Counted from the stretch's first letter, positions 1 through 9,812 are shown. The stretch is DNA of 64,000 nt from Brumimicrobium oceani (GCF_003143775.1 NZ_QFRJ01000006.1:62001-126000); one strand, 5' to 3'. Notes: generated from the sequence alone by a model not told the origin. Translations and numbers: made by a program.

Positions 1-1
1 A

Positions 2-2617
2 AGATTACAAGAAATCACTTTTAATGAACCTGTTGAGCAATTATTAGCACTTGCATCAAAACACTTTGTAAATTCACTTGGAGAAACAAAAGAAACTGAA
101 TATTCAAAATCGTTAATTGAACTTCAAGAAAAAAAGAAGATTTTTTCAACTCAAGGAAATTATTTTTCTACGTTAAAAAACACATTATTTCCTTTAGACA
201 TATTCTCTGCCTATATATTGACACATGCTCTTCAGAGATATGGACAAAATGAGAGGTCTTTGTTTTCATTTTTACAAGCATCTGATGATTTAGGGCTAAA
301 TGATCCGAAAAGAAAAAACAATCATTTTAGTATTTCAGCGGTTTATGATTATTTACTAAATAATTTTTATCAACTTCTAACAACAAGAGCGGTATCAGAT
401 TTTTCAAAATGGAGCTCAATAAGATACTCTATCCAAAGAGCAGAAGCTATAGAAAGTGTTAATCTTTCAATAGCAGAGGACTTTTTGAAAACTATAGGTC
501 TTTTAGGAATGTTCTCATCAAAAGGAGCGAAAATAGATGAAGAGTTTATCGTTAATTATTTATCTGATTCCTTTGAAGTAAATGAAATTAGAGAGACTAT
601 AGAGTTACTTGAAAAACATAAAATCATTAAGTACTATAGGTTCAAATTTTCTTATGAATTATTTGAAGGAACTGATTTAGATATCGAAGATGAATTAGCA
701 AAGGTTGAGAACCAAGTTCCGGAGGTAGTAGACTTAGTTTATAAACTAGAAACCTATTTTGAATTTCCAGTTGTAACAGCAAAAGCAAATTCATATAAAA
801 CTGGTACACCACGACTATTCGAATATAAATTAAGTAATAAACCCATTTCAGAAGTTCCAAAAGGTGAAATAGATGGCTTTATCAACTTAGTTTTTAACAC
901 TAAATTGAGTGTTGACAAGATTAAAGCACAAACCAAAGGAGAGCCTAATGCAACTATTTATTGTTTCTTTAAGAACACAGAGAAGATATCATCTGCTCTT
1001 TTCGAAATTGAAAAAACAAATCAAGTACTAAAAAATATTGAAGACGATAATGATAAGGTAGCAATTCGCGAACTTCATAAAATCCTTAGAAGTAATCAGG
1101 TTTTATTGAATCATTATGTTCTTGATTCATTATATAATAAAAAGGATGTTGAATGGATTTATAAAGGTGAAAAGTTAAACCTTAAAAATAAAAAAGACTT
1201 AAATAAACAACTATCTGTAATTTGTGAAGAGGTTTATCACCTGACCCCAATTATCAGAAATGAGTTATTTAATAAACATAAACCTTCAGGTGCGATAGCC
1301 TCAGCTAGGAAAAGCTACTTTGATGCTCTTACAAATAATTTTGTCAAAGAAGACTTAGCTTTTGATTCAGATAAATTTCCGCCGGAGAAAACAATTTATC
1401 ATACACTTCTACGAAAAAATGATATTCATATAAAAACAGAAACTGGCTTTACTTTAACGAGACCAAATGAGAATTCAGATATTTATAAAATATGGGAAGT
1501 TTCTGAAGAGTTTTTATCATCTGCAAAGAAAGAACCTAAAAAAGTTACTGATTTAATAGATACCTTAACAGCGGCACCTTACAAATTAAAACAAGGTGTT
1601 ATAGATTTTTGGATTCCAACATTCTTATTCTTAAGAAGAGGCGATTATGCCTTATACTCAGAAGGGAAGTTTAAACCTTACATTAATAAGCAAGAACTAT
1701 ATTTAATTACACGAACTCCTGAGCTTTATTCTGTAAAATCGTTTGAATTGAATGATTTACGATTATCTTTTTTCAATAAATATAGAGAGTTGCTAAGTCA
1801 GGAAGACAGTAATAAGCTTAATTTAGATTCATTTATTGAGAGTATCCGTCCAATATTATTAACATTTAGAGGATTAATTCCTTACTCTCAGAAAACAAAT
1901 CGATTGTCAAAAGAAGCAATTGAATTAAGAAAAGCAATTGAGTTTGCACAAGATCCAGAAAAAGTGTTCTTTGATGAGTTCCCTCAGGCTCTTGGATTTA
2001 ATTCTTCTGATTTACTGGAGTCTAACCAAAAATTTGACGATTATATATATAAATTTCAAATAACTTTAGATGAGATAAAAAATTCATATAATGAATTACT
2101 GAATAGGTTTGAAAAATTTATCATCACAGAAATAATTGGAAGAAAATGTGATTTCGAAACCTATAAATCTGAACTTTCGAAAAGGTTTACTGCCCTAAAG
2201 GAACATCAATTATTAAATAAACAAAAAACATTCATTCAACGAGTAAACTCTCCTTTAAACGACAGAGATAGTTGGTTAGCGTCAATTTCGCAAGCATTAA
2301 TTGGTAAACCACTGACTTCCATTGAAGATAAAGATGAAAAAACACTAAAAGATAATTTAAAATCCATTATAACAGAACTTGATAACTTATCTGTGCTAGA
2401 AAAGCTTAGCTTTGATAGTGAAAAGGAAGAAGTTTTTAAATTAGATTTTACATCTAAAAAAACAGGATTAATCCCGCATATTGTTAGAATACCTAAAAGT
2501 AAACTTAAAAAAGCACAAAATAACATCGATATTATTGATAAAGAGTTAGGATCTGACAAACAAATGCGAATCGCAATTTTAACAAAATTGTTAAAACAAG
2601 AATTAGATAATGAGTAA
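2..2617 (+). CDS. Large putative defence-associated ATPase-family protein, C-terminal part (5' end outside window)
   Basis: The reading frame is open from base 2, so at least 871 residues are visible and the true start lies outside the window; the TTG at 218 is an internal codon. No P-loop is visible in this part. Near the start is an N-E-R-S-L-F-S-F-L motif, and further on a P-x-I-R-N-E-L...K-P-S-G block, a P-P-E-x-x-I-Y block and a P-Y-x-L-K-x-G block. From memory these recur in 1,100-1,300-residue ATPases of defence islands that carry their ATP-binding core N-terminally; that link is an inference. The end overlaps the next gene by 8 bases, so the two are probably co-translated. It could instead be a structural or sensor subunit without ATPase activity. 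Confidence 0.6.
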   Translation, partial: RLQEITFNEPVEQLLALASKHFVNSLGETKETEYSKSLIELQEKKKIFSTQGNYFSTLKNTLFPLDIFSAYILTHALQRYGQNERSLFSFLQASDDLGLNDPKRKNNHFSISAVYDYLLNNFYQLLTTRAVSDFSKWSSIRYSIQRAEAIESVNLSIAEDFLKTIGLLGMFSSKGAKIDEEFIVNYLSDSFEVNEIRETIELLEKHKIIKYYRFKFSYELFEGTDLDIEDELAKVENQVPEVVDLVYKLETYFEFPVVTAKANSYKTGTPRLFEYKLSNKPISEVPKGEIDGFINLVFNTKLSVDKIKAQTKGEPNATIYCFFKNTEKISSALFEIEKTNQVLKNIEDDNDKVAIRELHKILRSNQVLLNHYVLDSLYNKKDVEWIYKGEKLNLKNKKDLNKQLSVICEEVYHLTPIIRNELFNKHKPSGAIASARKSYFDALTNNFVKEDLAFDSDKFPPEKTIYHTLLRKNDIHIKTETGFTLTRPNENSDIYKIWEVSEEFLSSAKKEPKKVTDLIDTLTAAPYKLKQGVIDFWIPTFLFLRRGDYALYSEGKFKPYINKQELYLITRTPELYSVKSFELNDLRLSFFNKYRELLSQEDSNKLNLDSFIESIRPILLTFRGLIPYSQKTNRLSKEAIELRKAIEFAQDPEKVFFDEFPQALGFNSSDLLESNQKFDDYIYKFQITLDEIKNSYNELLNRFEKFIITEIIGRKCDFETYKSELSKRFTALKEHQLLNKQKTFIQRVNSPLNDRDSWLASISQALIGKPLTSIEDKDEKTLKDNLKSIITELDNLSVLEKLSFDSEKEEVFKLDFTSKKTGLIPHIVRIPKSKLKKAQNNIDIIDKELGSDKQMRIAILTKLLKQELDNE

Positions 2618-3752
2618 GGTAAAACATGTATTAGGAATTTCTGGAGGAAAGGATAGTGCCGCCTTGGCAATCTATCTGCATGAGAAATATCCACAAATAG
2701 ACTTCACCTACTATTACACGGATACAGGTAAAGAACTAGATGAAACATATCAGTTATTAGAGAACATTGAAATCTATTTAGGTAAGAAGATTCTACATTT
2801 AGTAGCGAATGACGCTGCTGAATCTTCTGAAAATCCATTTGATTTTTTCTATAAATCTTTTAAAGGTTATATACCTTCTGCCACTGCAAGATGGTGCACA
2901 AACATGATGAAGTTACAGCCCTTTGAAAAATTCGTTGGAGAAACCATTCCCACATTATCCTATGTTGGAATTAGGGGAGACGAAAATAGAGAAGGTTATA
3001 TTTCTAAAAAAAACAATATTCAATCCATTTTTCCATTCAGAAAAAATATGTGGAGTGAAGATGTGTTACATAAATTGTTTAATCCCGAAAACCAAGAAGT
3101 TGTATTAGATTATTACAATTCCGTTTTCAAAGGAGAAAAATTAGATAAAGTGGCTGAATTATTACATTCAGAGATTACTTTTAAGCGTCACCAACGATTA
3201 GCTACTGACCGTCAAATAAAATATAAGCTAAACGGTTTAATGGACCTTGGTGTTGTAGACTTTAACCATGCTACTTTCCAATTCCTAAAAGGAACTGAAT
3301 ATCCATTATCGTTTGAAGAGGATTATGCATTATTAGATAATGAAGACGTTCTAGTACGAGATGATGTTTTTAGAATTTTAAGAGAAAGTGGTGTTGGAGT
3401 ACCAGCGTACTATAATAAAATTGAATACGAAGTAGATGGACAAAAAGGAGAATACGCCAGAAGTCGTTCAGGCTGTTTCTTCTGTTTTTTCCAACAAAAA
3501 ATAGAATGGGTTTGGTTGTATGAACAACATCCTGAAAAGTTTAAAGAAGCTATGGCCTATGAAAACTTAAAAGAATCTTTTACATGGAACCAGCATGAAT
3601 CTTTGGAAGAGTTAATACATCCAGATAGAATAAGACAAATTAAATTAGATCACTTAAAGCGCACAAACAAACAAAAATCAGATGATTCACCATATCTTTT
3701 AGATATATTGGATGATACTGAAGGTGATGGTTGTACTGCTTGTTTTGTATAA
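2610..3752 (+). CDS. Phosphoadenosine phosphosulfate reductase-family protein (DndC/BrxP-like)
   Basis: A 380-residue protein of the PAPS reductase / N-type ATP pyrophosphatase superfamily. The P-loop S-G-G-K-D-S is at residues 11-16. Cysteines occur at 96 (R-W-C-T), 289/292 (C-F-F-C) and 375/378 (C-T-A-C, at the very end), enough to hold an iron-sulfur cluster as in DndC. It is much longer than assimilatory CysH (about 240 residues) and has no sulfate-assimilation neighbours. Instead it overlaps the large upstream protein by 8 bases and faces other defence-type genes. Family members act in DNA phosphorothioation (DndC) and in type 4 BREX (BrxP), so a DNA-modifying or sulfur-transfer role is plausible. 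The substrate cannot be read from the sequence. Confidence 0.8.
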   Translation: MSKVKHVLGISGGKDSAALAIYLHEKYPQIDFTYYYTDTGKELDETYQLLENIEIYLGKKILHLVANDAAESSENPFDFFYKSFKGYIPSATARWCTNMMKLQPFEKFVGETIPTLSYVGIRGDENREGYISKKNNIQSIFPFRKNMWSEDVLHKLFNPENQEVVLDYYNSVFKGEKLDKVAELLHSEITFKRHQRLATDRQIKYKLNGLMDLGVVDFNHATFQFLKGTEYPLSFEEDYALLDNEDVLVRDDVFRILRESGVGVPAYYNKIEYEVDGQKGEYARSRSGCFFCFFQQKIEWVWLYEQHPEKFKEAMAYENLKESFTWNQHESLEELIHPDRIRQIKLDHLKRTNKQKSDDSPYLLDILDDTEGDGCTACFV

Positions 3753-3829
3753 ATTAGGAAATGGTTGAAAGTAGTTAATTAAGTAATTCTAACTCCCCTA
3801 TAAATTTAACAAGGTTTCTAATTAACAAA

Positions 3830-5080
3830 CTATAAATACTTCTTTAGGTCAGTACCCATCGCAACATCTCTCATGAACTTTGATAAAGTTCTTTTTCCAA
3901 TCTTGGAATCTTCAACGAAGTTCCCAAGTATAAACCTTTTAGTTGACTCATCCAGTTTAATATCTTTAGACTTTTTATCAGCTAATTCATCATCAAAGAA
4001 TTCTGAAAGTTCAATAATTCGAGTCTCATTATAATAAAGCGCTTTCTCCAAAATCTCTTTTGCAATTTCTTTATGATTATTGTATAATTCAATTAATTTG
4101 AATGTTTGTATACTATTTTTTATTCTTAATATTTCGCTTTCATTTTCAGTCATTGTTTTCATAATAATTTTAAAGTCCTCAATTTCTGGAACCGCTTCAG
4201 CCATATCTGAATCATTCACATCAACAAAAAATTCAAACTTCTTTAGCAATTCGTTTCCATAAGGGTTGATATGTATTTTAGTGTGAAAATCAATACTTCC
4301 TTTAAAATTTGAATTACAAATATGACAGGATGGAATAAGGTTGTAAATAGATAGTGCTAAAAAAGGAAATTTTGATTTTGGATAAAAATGATCTAATTCA
4401 GGTCTAGTTTTTCCATTTTCTGTTTCAATAGTGTGGACATAATTTAGGTTGCAGTAGGGACAAACTGACACGCCTAAGGAAGTAGTTAGATGGTAAGCTC
4501 CCCAATTGTCAAATGAACTTGCGAATGCATCGTAATTAAAAACTTCACATAGTCTCGAACTTGACTCTGAATATAAACTGGCCAATTTGTTTTTAAGCTC
4601 TTTATAAAGACTTTTTATTTTAGAAATAGTAAATTGATTGTCATCCATGGATGAGGGGTCCTCATTAAATATTGCATTATCATATACATTTTCAATAACA
4701 CACAGTTTATCAATATCAACTAACCTCTGTAGTATTGATTTTTTGTTATTTAGCCTCTCTTCGGGTTTTAGACCATTTTTGGTATTAATACTCTGATAAA
4801 TTACTTTATAATTTGGTAATTGTGCAAATCGCAATTCTGGAAGGCCATTTACTAATTTCATAAACTTATCAATACATCTCGAGAGTTCGTCTGGAGTGCC
4901 GCAAACTAATTTCTTTAAAAATAATGAATTCAATTTCAACTCTGTGTATAAGTTCATCTCTTTTGGGCGAAGTGTATGGTCTTCCGAAAAAGTTGTAATT
5001 TTCTTATATCCATTAGTCTGTATAAAATAGTTCCAATGTTTATTGAGGATTAGATCTGGAATATTAGTTAGTTTTATCAT
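3830..5080 (-). CDS. HNH endonuclease, PtuB-like
   Basis: About 416 residues. The central region has two zinc-type C-x-x-C pairs (C-P-Y-C and C-H-I-C) framing an E-L-D-H-F-Y-P-K-S motif and an N-L-I-P-S-C...C-N-S-N-F-K-G segment, the layout of HNH nucleases of the PtuB kind. The flanks are helical and unassigned. I chose the ATG at 5080; the frame also has a TTG at 5089. The start lies inside the 3' end of the AAA ATPase gene, so translational coupling is likely. Known Septu systems pair such a nuclease with an ATPase that restrains or directs it, and the neighbour fits that. It is the last gene of a three-gene operon and converges on the PAPS-reductase gene, leaving 77 bases between them. 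Confidence 0.8.
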   Translation of the reverse strand: MIKLTNIPDLILNKHWNYFIQTNGYKKITTFSEDHTLRPKEMNLYTELKLNSLFLKKLVCGTPDELSRCIDKFMKLVNGLPELRFAQLPNYKVIYQSINTKNGLKPEERLNNKKSILQRLVDIDKLCVIENVYDNAIFNEDPSSMDDNQFTISKIKSLYKELKNKLASLYSESSSRLCEVFNYDAFASSFDNWGAYHLTTSLGVSVCPYCNLNYVHTIETENGKTRPELDHFYPKSKFPFLALSIYNLIPSCHICNSNFKGSIDFHTKIHINPYGNELLKKFEFFVDVNDSDMAEAVPEIEDFKIIMKTMTENESEILRIKNSIQTFKLIELYNNHKEIAKEILEKALYYNETRIIELSEFFDDELADKKSKDIKLDESTKRFILGNFVEDSKIGKRTLSKFMRDVAMGTDLKKYL

Positions 5081-6818
5081 TTGATTCAAGTTTTTCTATT
5101 TGTCTTTTATGCCAATTAATTTTATCCTCATCCGCAAAGTTTTCGCTAATATATTCCTTTAGTTTGTCTTGTAATCTATATCTTAAAATCGGCTCTCCAA
5201 TCATTTCTATTAAATGTTCAATCTCGCTTAACTCTGATGTTTTTATACTTGAAATTCTATTACTTAATTCTATGATTTTTTCCTTCGCAAATGCCCCCGT
5301 GGTTCCTTTATTGGCAAGAAAAAATTGATTAGCAAAAAGTTGATGAATATTTGCGCCAAATGAGGATTCTTCGCCTAATTGCCTATTCACAATACCATTC
5401 TTGTCCAATAATAATACATTCTCCTTTGGCAAGTCAGAAATTAAGAAAGGTGAATGTGAGGTAAGTAATATTTGTATATGTTTATTGTCAAAATTGGTAT
5501 TGATAAACTTAATTAAATCATTTAAAAAACTCCTTTGCCATTCAGGATGCATATATAAATCTCCTTCATCTATACATATTAGTAACGATTTTGAAATTGT
5601 TTGATTAATTGTTTCTTTCGTATTAAAAAGCTGTGAATAAAGATTTAGATAAGCTTTCATGCCAGAGCTAAGTCCTGACCAATCATGATGAATAATATCT
5701 GTTAAATTAAATAAGGAAATAAATGGTTGGATTAAAGATTTAAAATCGTTGTCGAAGTCTACTTCAATAAACTGGTTGTCTTTTTTAAATTCTCCTAATC
5801 TATAATTCGTTGTATCAAAAGCATCGATAAAATCTAAAAAAAGTTTAAATTGCTCTAGACTAGTAAAACATACCTCATTCGAATTAAAATCTTCTATTTC
5901 AATATTTGATAAGACTTCCCTTATTTTTGGTTGCAAAACTGCAATTTCTTCAGCAAATCCATTATTGAGTAATCTAATATCTGTCAAGCCCCCCTTTGAA
6001 ATATGCTCATTTTCAACTAAATAACTAAATAGCGCAATTGTCAGAGTATATTTGTATCGATTAGAGTTAGACTTTGATTCCTGAAAAATAGCCTTGTAAT
6101 ATCTCTGATACACTCCATTGATAATAGAATCTTTATTGTTGTTTCGCACCTTATTAAATACAACAGGCTCTAACTTAAACCTGATCATTTGAGAATTCTC
6201 AGTATTATTTGTAATTCTATTCCACGTTTGTTCAAAATCATTTGAAGATACATATTCTAGCTTATTGGATTGAGACCTTTGAATTTCACTGAAGGAATAA
6301 TTAAAGGTGATTTTATCCTCAAATATATAATTTCGATTATCTGCTACATTCGAGTAAAATACAGTATGCCAATTGCTATTCGGTTCAGTTTTTCCCACCT
6401 TAATCTCTAAGCAATTTATTTCAGAGTTTCGAATACTTTCTCGTCCAATCCTACCAGAAAATTTTAACTCTCCATCATCCTTAAACAGTAAAAAATAGTC
6501 GCTTGTTAGTTTGATTCTGTTACCAGTGTGTAATGCCGTAAGCAGGAAGTCCAAAACATTACTCTTACCAGTAGAGTTTTTACCAATAATAGCTGTTATG
6601 TTTGAAATGTTACCAGGGAAAAAACCAGCTAGATAGTTTGTCGTAGAATTAAGCTCTAATCTATTTTCTGTTACTGAAACTGCAGATTCTCCTTGGATAT
6701 CGTTTACGATTAACTCATTATTTGTTTTGTTATAAGAAACATCATATTGATTTGAGAAGTTATACCCCTTATCGTCTATGTTTCTAAACTTATCAATCCA
6801 TATGTATAATAATTCCAT
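5064..6818 (-). CDS. AAA family ATPase, RecF/OLD/PtuA-like
   Basis: A 584-residue ABC-type/RecF-like ATPase. It opens with the typical M-E-L-L-Y-I-W-I start, has Walker A G-K-N-S-T-G-K-S near residues 79-86, a signature-like L-S-S-G-M-K-A-Y segment, Walker B L-L-I-C-I-D-E-G-D followed by L-Y-M-H-P-E-W, and a switch histidine in L-L-T-S-H-S-P-F. The middle 250 residues are an unassigned insertion. An upstream TTG (6839) would overlap the previous gene; the ATG at 6818 leaves a 10-base gap and gives the family's usual N-terminus. The 3' end overlaps the HNH nuclease start. This order matches PtuA-PtuB of Septu, but the GHKL gene in front is extra, so it may be a Septu relative rather than a standard one. 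Confidence 0.85.
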   Translation of the reverse strand: MELLYIWIDKFRNIDDKGYNFSNQYDVSYNKTNNELIVNDIQGESAVSVTENRLELNSTTNYLAGFFPGNISNITAIIGKNSTGKSNVLDFLLTALHTGNRIKLTSDYFLLFKDDGELKFSGRIGRESIRNSEINCLEIKVGKTEPNSNWHTVFYSNVADNRNYIFEDKITFNYSFSEIQRSQSNKLEYVSSNDFEQTWNRITNNTENSQMIRFKLEPVVFNKVRNNNKDSIINGVYQRYYKAIFQESKSNSNRYKYTLTIALFSYLVENEHISKGGLTDIRLLNNGFAEEIAVLQPKIREVLSNIEIEDFNSNEVCFTSLEQFKLFLDFIDAFDTTNYRLGEFKKDNQFIEVDFDNDFKSLIQPFISLFNLTDIIHHDWSGLSSGMKAYLNLYSQLFNTKETINQTISKSLLICIDEGDLYMHPEWQRSFLNDLIKFINTNFDNKHIQILLTSHSPFLISDLPKENVLLLDKNGIVNRQLGEESSFGANIHQLFANQFFLANKGTTGAFAKEKIIELSNRISSIKTSELSEIEHLIEMIGEPILRYRLQDKLKEYISENFADEDKINWHKRQIEKLESNDKTN

Positions 6819-6828
6819 AATAATATTT

Positions 6829-9324
6829 TTAATCCCCAACCCCTTGCATCATCTCATCCATACCTCCAAAATTGAGAATAAAAGTAGAATAATAATTATC
6901 AAATAAGTCTTTTAGGTATTGGCCAACATCAATATCTTCTACTCTGTCGGAATCAAGTTGTTTTTGTCTTATTTCGTAACCTCTGTTTTTTGTAATGGTA
7001 TAAAGGAACAAGGTATGAAAATATACTGCCGTGTAAAACTTGCGATTTGCTATGGTAATTTGTTCTGAATTTGGGTTTTTGTATTTTGACATAAAGTTTT
7101 TAAGCACAGTACAATCCATGTTAATGAAAATACTATTCAAGCTCTCACCTTCAGCTTCAGGAACCATAACAGTTTTGTATTCCATTTCTAGGCCTGTGGC
7201 TTGCTCTACATCGTCCCAAGAAACTGTTCCCTCATCTCTTCCATCTTTATCCTTGTATGCAAATTTCATTTGAGGTAATCCAAGGGGTTCATTATCTTTT
7301 TCTGGTTTTGGTGCTTTTTCTTTTGGTTTTTCTGGATCAGCAATTTTCACCCAAAATATTTCATCAAAATCACCATTGGGCGAAGTTAGCGTTACTTTCA
7401 TTTGAACGGCATCACCAACTTTTAACTCATCTTTCGGATTTAAATTAATCCTAATTGTCCCTTTATTTGGACTACTCGTATTAACGTTAAAAACCTCGGT
7501 TATTTCCTTCGGTGATCCAGCCTCGTTGCCGCCTTTTGTTTCATTAGATTTTATTTTTAACACTCCAATTTTTAATTCTCCAGGCTCATCTATTCTATCA
7601 AAATATTCATTTTCGCAGTCTGTACTAAACTTGATAGTTTTATCTCCATTTAAAGGGATTTTGGCTACTTCCGTATCTCCCTCTACTTTAGAATCTAACT
7701 TAAATTGGCTCGGAAATCTTTGTGGTTTAAAAGGTATTTCTTCTTTATATTGATTCGTTTGTTTTTCTTTCTTTTTATCCTTTTTTTCTTTCTTTAAATC
7801 AAGCTTAAAAGTATCACCTAGTAATTTCAGTAAATCTGAATTAAGTGGTAAGTTTTTAGTGAAACTTCGAATTAGCTGATCAGTATTGCTAGATACATCG
7901 ATATTTACGGCTTGCTTCCTTAGTTTTTGAATTTCTTGCAAACGTCCGTCCTTGTCGCTCAGTTTAGAAGCCAAATAATGTCTTAACTGTTGTGTTTCTT
8001 CGCCTTCTTTCAATCGGTCTCTGGAGGCCATAAAAAGCTCTTTTCTGAACCCGTATTTCATCTCAGTGCAATCTACATGAATCAATAAATGATTCTTTAA
8101 TAAGTTTAGTTTTAGTGAACGTGTGATAAATTCGGATGTATAATAACCATGTACCTGTCCATTCATGGAAAACATAACGTTCATCCCGTTTTTAAAATAT
8201 CTTCTTTGTATTTCATCTTTAGATTTTTTCAAGTCAAAATCTTTTACTTTTACATTGAATACAAAACATGAGACTTTCATTTTTCCGAAAACATCATCGG
8301 TGTAGGTTTCTGTAAAATTGTCTGAAATATAGTTTTCTTTTTCCTTGTCTAATCTCCTTTTAAGACCAAATAAATCATTTTCTAACACCTTGTTATTGGG
8401 GTAACGTAATTTCGTGTCCTTAGTTAAAATTGGTAAAGCAGGGCTAAACAAAAATTCATTGATACTTTGATTTAAATCTTGAGCAAAACCAGAGTAGCCT
8501 TTAGGAAATTGGTAGGAATACATTTTTATAATTGTACCAGTTTCAAAAAGTCTATTTTCTAAACCTAAATCTAACTTTTCAATTGGAAACGAAGGAATGA
8601 TACCATCAATTAGTAAATATTCATACCATGTTTCCTTAGCATTATCGGTTTCTCTTTTAGGATGCTCTCTAATTAATGTGAAACCAAATTCACCTTTTTT
8701 ATCGTAACGTTTGGATGCTATTAATTGATAACGCTTCTTTCCACAAAAAACAATTGCACCACTTCCTCCCATGTTATATTTTCCCTGAACAAAGTGAATG
8801 TCGTTTTTATTACCACGTAAAAGGGACAAGAATGAATCTTCAAAATCTTTAGGATGTTGACCTTCTCCGTTATCGTAAATAATTACAGATGTTGGAAAAG
8901 CTCTTTTTTGATTTCGTGGACCTTTTCCATCTGCGATAATTTGTATTTCTTCTGCTTGTTTCTTTCTAAATGAAGGAATGTCCCAGTTTTTAGAATCAGG
9001 AAAGTATTTAAGAATGGCTTCATCCATGGTTCTAGGGGCTTCTTTAGATTTCGGATCATCACCAAATTCAACACATTGTTTTGTTAATATGGCATCAATA
9101 GAATTTGTTACTTTTTCTATGAGTGCTGCAATAGGGTTTGACTGTTGGTTTTTCACAACACCATAATTACTGGGGTTTTGTCCTAATGGTTTCCAATTAG
9201 CATCCTCAAAAATGGATTGATTGTTATCGACAACAGTTTGAACTTCGTCTTCATCTTTTGCAAAGTATAAATCATTAAATAACTCCTCTGTTACACTTAA
9301 ATCATTATTTTTAAATAAATCCAT
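6829..9324 (-). CDS. GHKL-type (Hsp90/MutL-like) ATPase of defence operon
   Basis: An 831-residue protein with a GHKL ATP-binding fold at the N-terminus: N-box E70-K-V-T-N74-S-I-D77, G1 box D151-N-G-E-G155 and G2 box G-K-Y-N-M-G-G-S-G-A near 181-190. A lysine-rich segment (about 520-535) separates it from a C-terminal half that looks beta-rich and has no domain I recognise. MutL, Hsp90 and gyrase architectures do not fit the length or the tail. It is the first gene of a three-gene - strand operon, and stands 10 bases ahead of the AAA ATPase. GHKL proteins are found in several anti-phage systems as sensors or switches; that role here is an inference. The 5' flank is AT-rich. Confidence 0.8.
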   Translation of the reverse strand: MDLFKNNDLSVTEELFNDLYFAKDEDEVQTVVDNNQSIFEDANWKPLGQNPSNYGVVKNQQSNPIAALIEKVTNSIDAILTKQCVEFGDDPKSKEAPRTMDEAILKYFPDSKNWDIPSFRKKQAEEIQIIADGKGPRNQKRAFPTSVIIYDNGEGQHPKDFEDSFLSLLRGNKNDIHFVQGKYNMGGSGAIVFCGKKRYQLIASKRYDKKGEFGFTLIREHPKRETDNAKETWYEYLLIDGIIPSFPIEKLDLGLENRLFETGTIIKMYSYQFPKGYSGFAQDLNQSINEFLFSPALPILTKDTKLRYPNNKVLENDLFGLKRRLDKEKENYISDNFTETYTDDVFGKMKVSCFVFNVKVKDFDLKKSKDEIQRRYFKNGMNVMFSMNGQVHGYYTSEFITRSLKLNLLKNHLLIHVDCTEMKYGFRKELFMASRDRLKEGEETQQLRHYLASKLSDKDGRLQEIQKLRKQAVNIDVSSNTDQLIRSFTKNLPLNSDLLKLLGDTFKLDLKKEKKDKKKEKQTNQYKEEIPFKPQRFPSQFKLDSKVEGDTEVAKIPLNGDKTIKFSTDCENEYFDRIDEPGELKIGVLKIKSNETKGGNEAGSPKEITEVFNVNTSSPNKGTIRINLNPKDELKVGDAVQMKVTLTSPNGDFDEIFWVKIADPEKPKEKAPKPEKDNEPLGLPQMKFAYKDKDGRDEGTVSWDDVEQATGLEMEYKTVMVPEAEGESLNSIFINMDCTVLKNFMSKYKNPNSEQITIANRKFYTAVYFHTLFLYTITKNRGYEIRQKQLDSDRVEDIDVGQYLKDLFDNYYSTFILNFGGMDEMMQGVGD

Positions 9325-9700
9325 AGTGGCTAAAAATTTAAATTGATTTCATAATTTTCATTTTTTCGAAAATTCAAACAACACTTATCACAAGTAAATA
9401 CACTCATAATCAAATATTTGATTATTTATTTTTCATTTGAGGATTTTCAATTGGAAACATTCTCTATTAAGAATGAGACCATTTAAAAAATACCAATTAA
9501 TAAATTTAATAATTTATTTGAACATCTAATGCGTTTTTCAAATCAATCTTATGGAACAACATCATAGAATTCAGTTATAAGATCAATGATAATTTGATGG
9601 GCATTTCAGAATTATAGAATGAAAGCCGTACGTTCTTCCAAAACTATAGCCCTTTTCTATTTTGCCAAAGCTTGAAAGTCCTTCAAACACTCAGCCTTCC
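9325..9700. other. AT-rich intergenic region upstream of the GHKL operon
   Basis: About 375 bases with no convincing gene. It must hold the promoter of the leftward GHKL-ATPase-HNH operon, but I could not place a clean TAnnTTTG element. It separates the operon from the tRNA-derived repeats that begin near 9691. Confidence 0.4.
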
Positions 9701-9704
9701 CAAA

Positions 9705-9740
9705 AAGGGAAAGCTTTTACTCTTAGTGACCCCGACAGGA
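9705..9740 (-). repeat. Degenerate copy of tRNA-Arg 3' end and downstream sequence (att-like)
   Basis: These 36 bases match 9879-9914 at 35 positions. The matched part covers the last 14 bases of the tRNA-Arg gene (acceptor and T-arm side) plus 22 bases of its 3' flank. The stretch after it (9741-9765) is only loosely similar to the tRNA and would not fold. Such a 3'-end duplication is the usual scar of site-specific integration next to a tRNA gene, or a decayed tandem tRNA copy. Confidence 0.6.
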
Positions 9741-9777
9741 GTAAAGATCGCTGCATGGCTCCGAATTCCGAATAAAA

Positions 9778-9812
9778 CCTTTTCGTTCTTAAGGAACGAA
9801 AGGCCTTTTTTA
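9778..9812 (+). terminator. Rho-independent terminator-like hairpin
   Basis: A stem of about 10 pairs (CCTTTTCGTTC against GAACGAAAGG, one bulge) with a five-base loop is followed by CCTTTTTTAG on the + strand. No + strand gene ends just before it, so it is orphaned, possibly left from a lost gene. Confidence 0.55.

Noticed and set aside
218-2617. TTG at 218 as start of the first gene
   Set aside because: The same frame is open back to base 2 with protein-like sequence, so this is an internal codon of a gene cut by the window.
2610-3752. Assimilatory CysH (sulfate reduction)
   Set aside because: Length, extra cysteines and neighbours do not fit; CysH is about 240 residues and lies with other sulfate genes.
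6829-9324. MutL or Hsp90
   Set aside because: GHKL motifs are present, but the total length and C-terminal half match neither family's arrangement.
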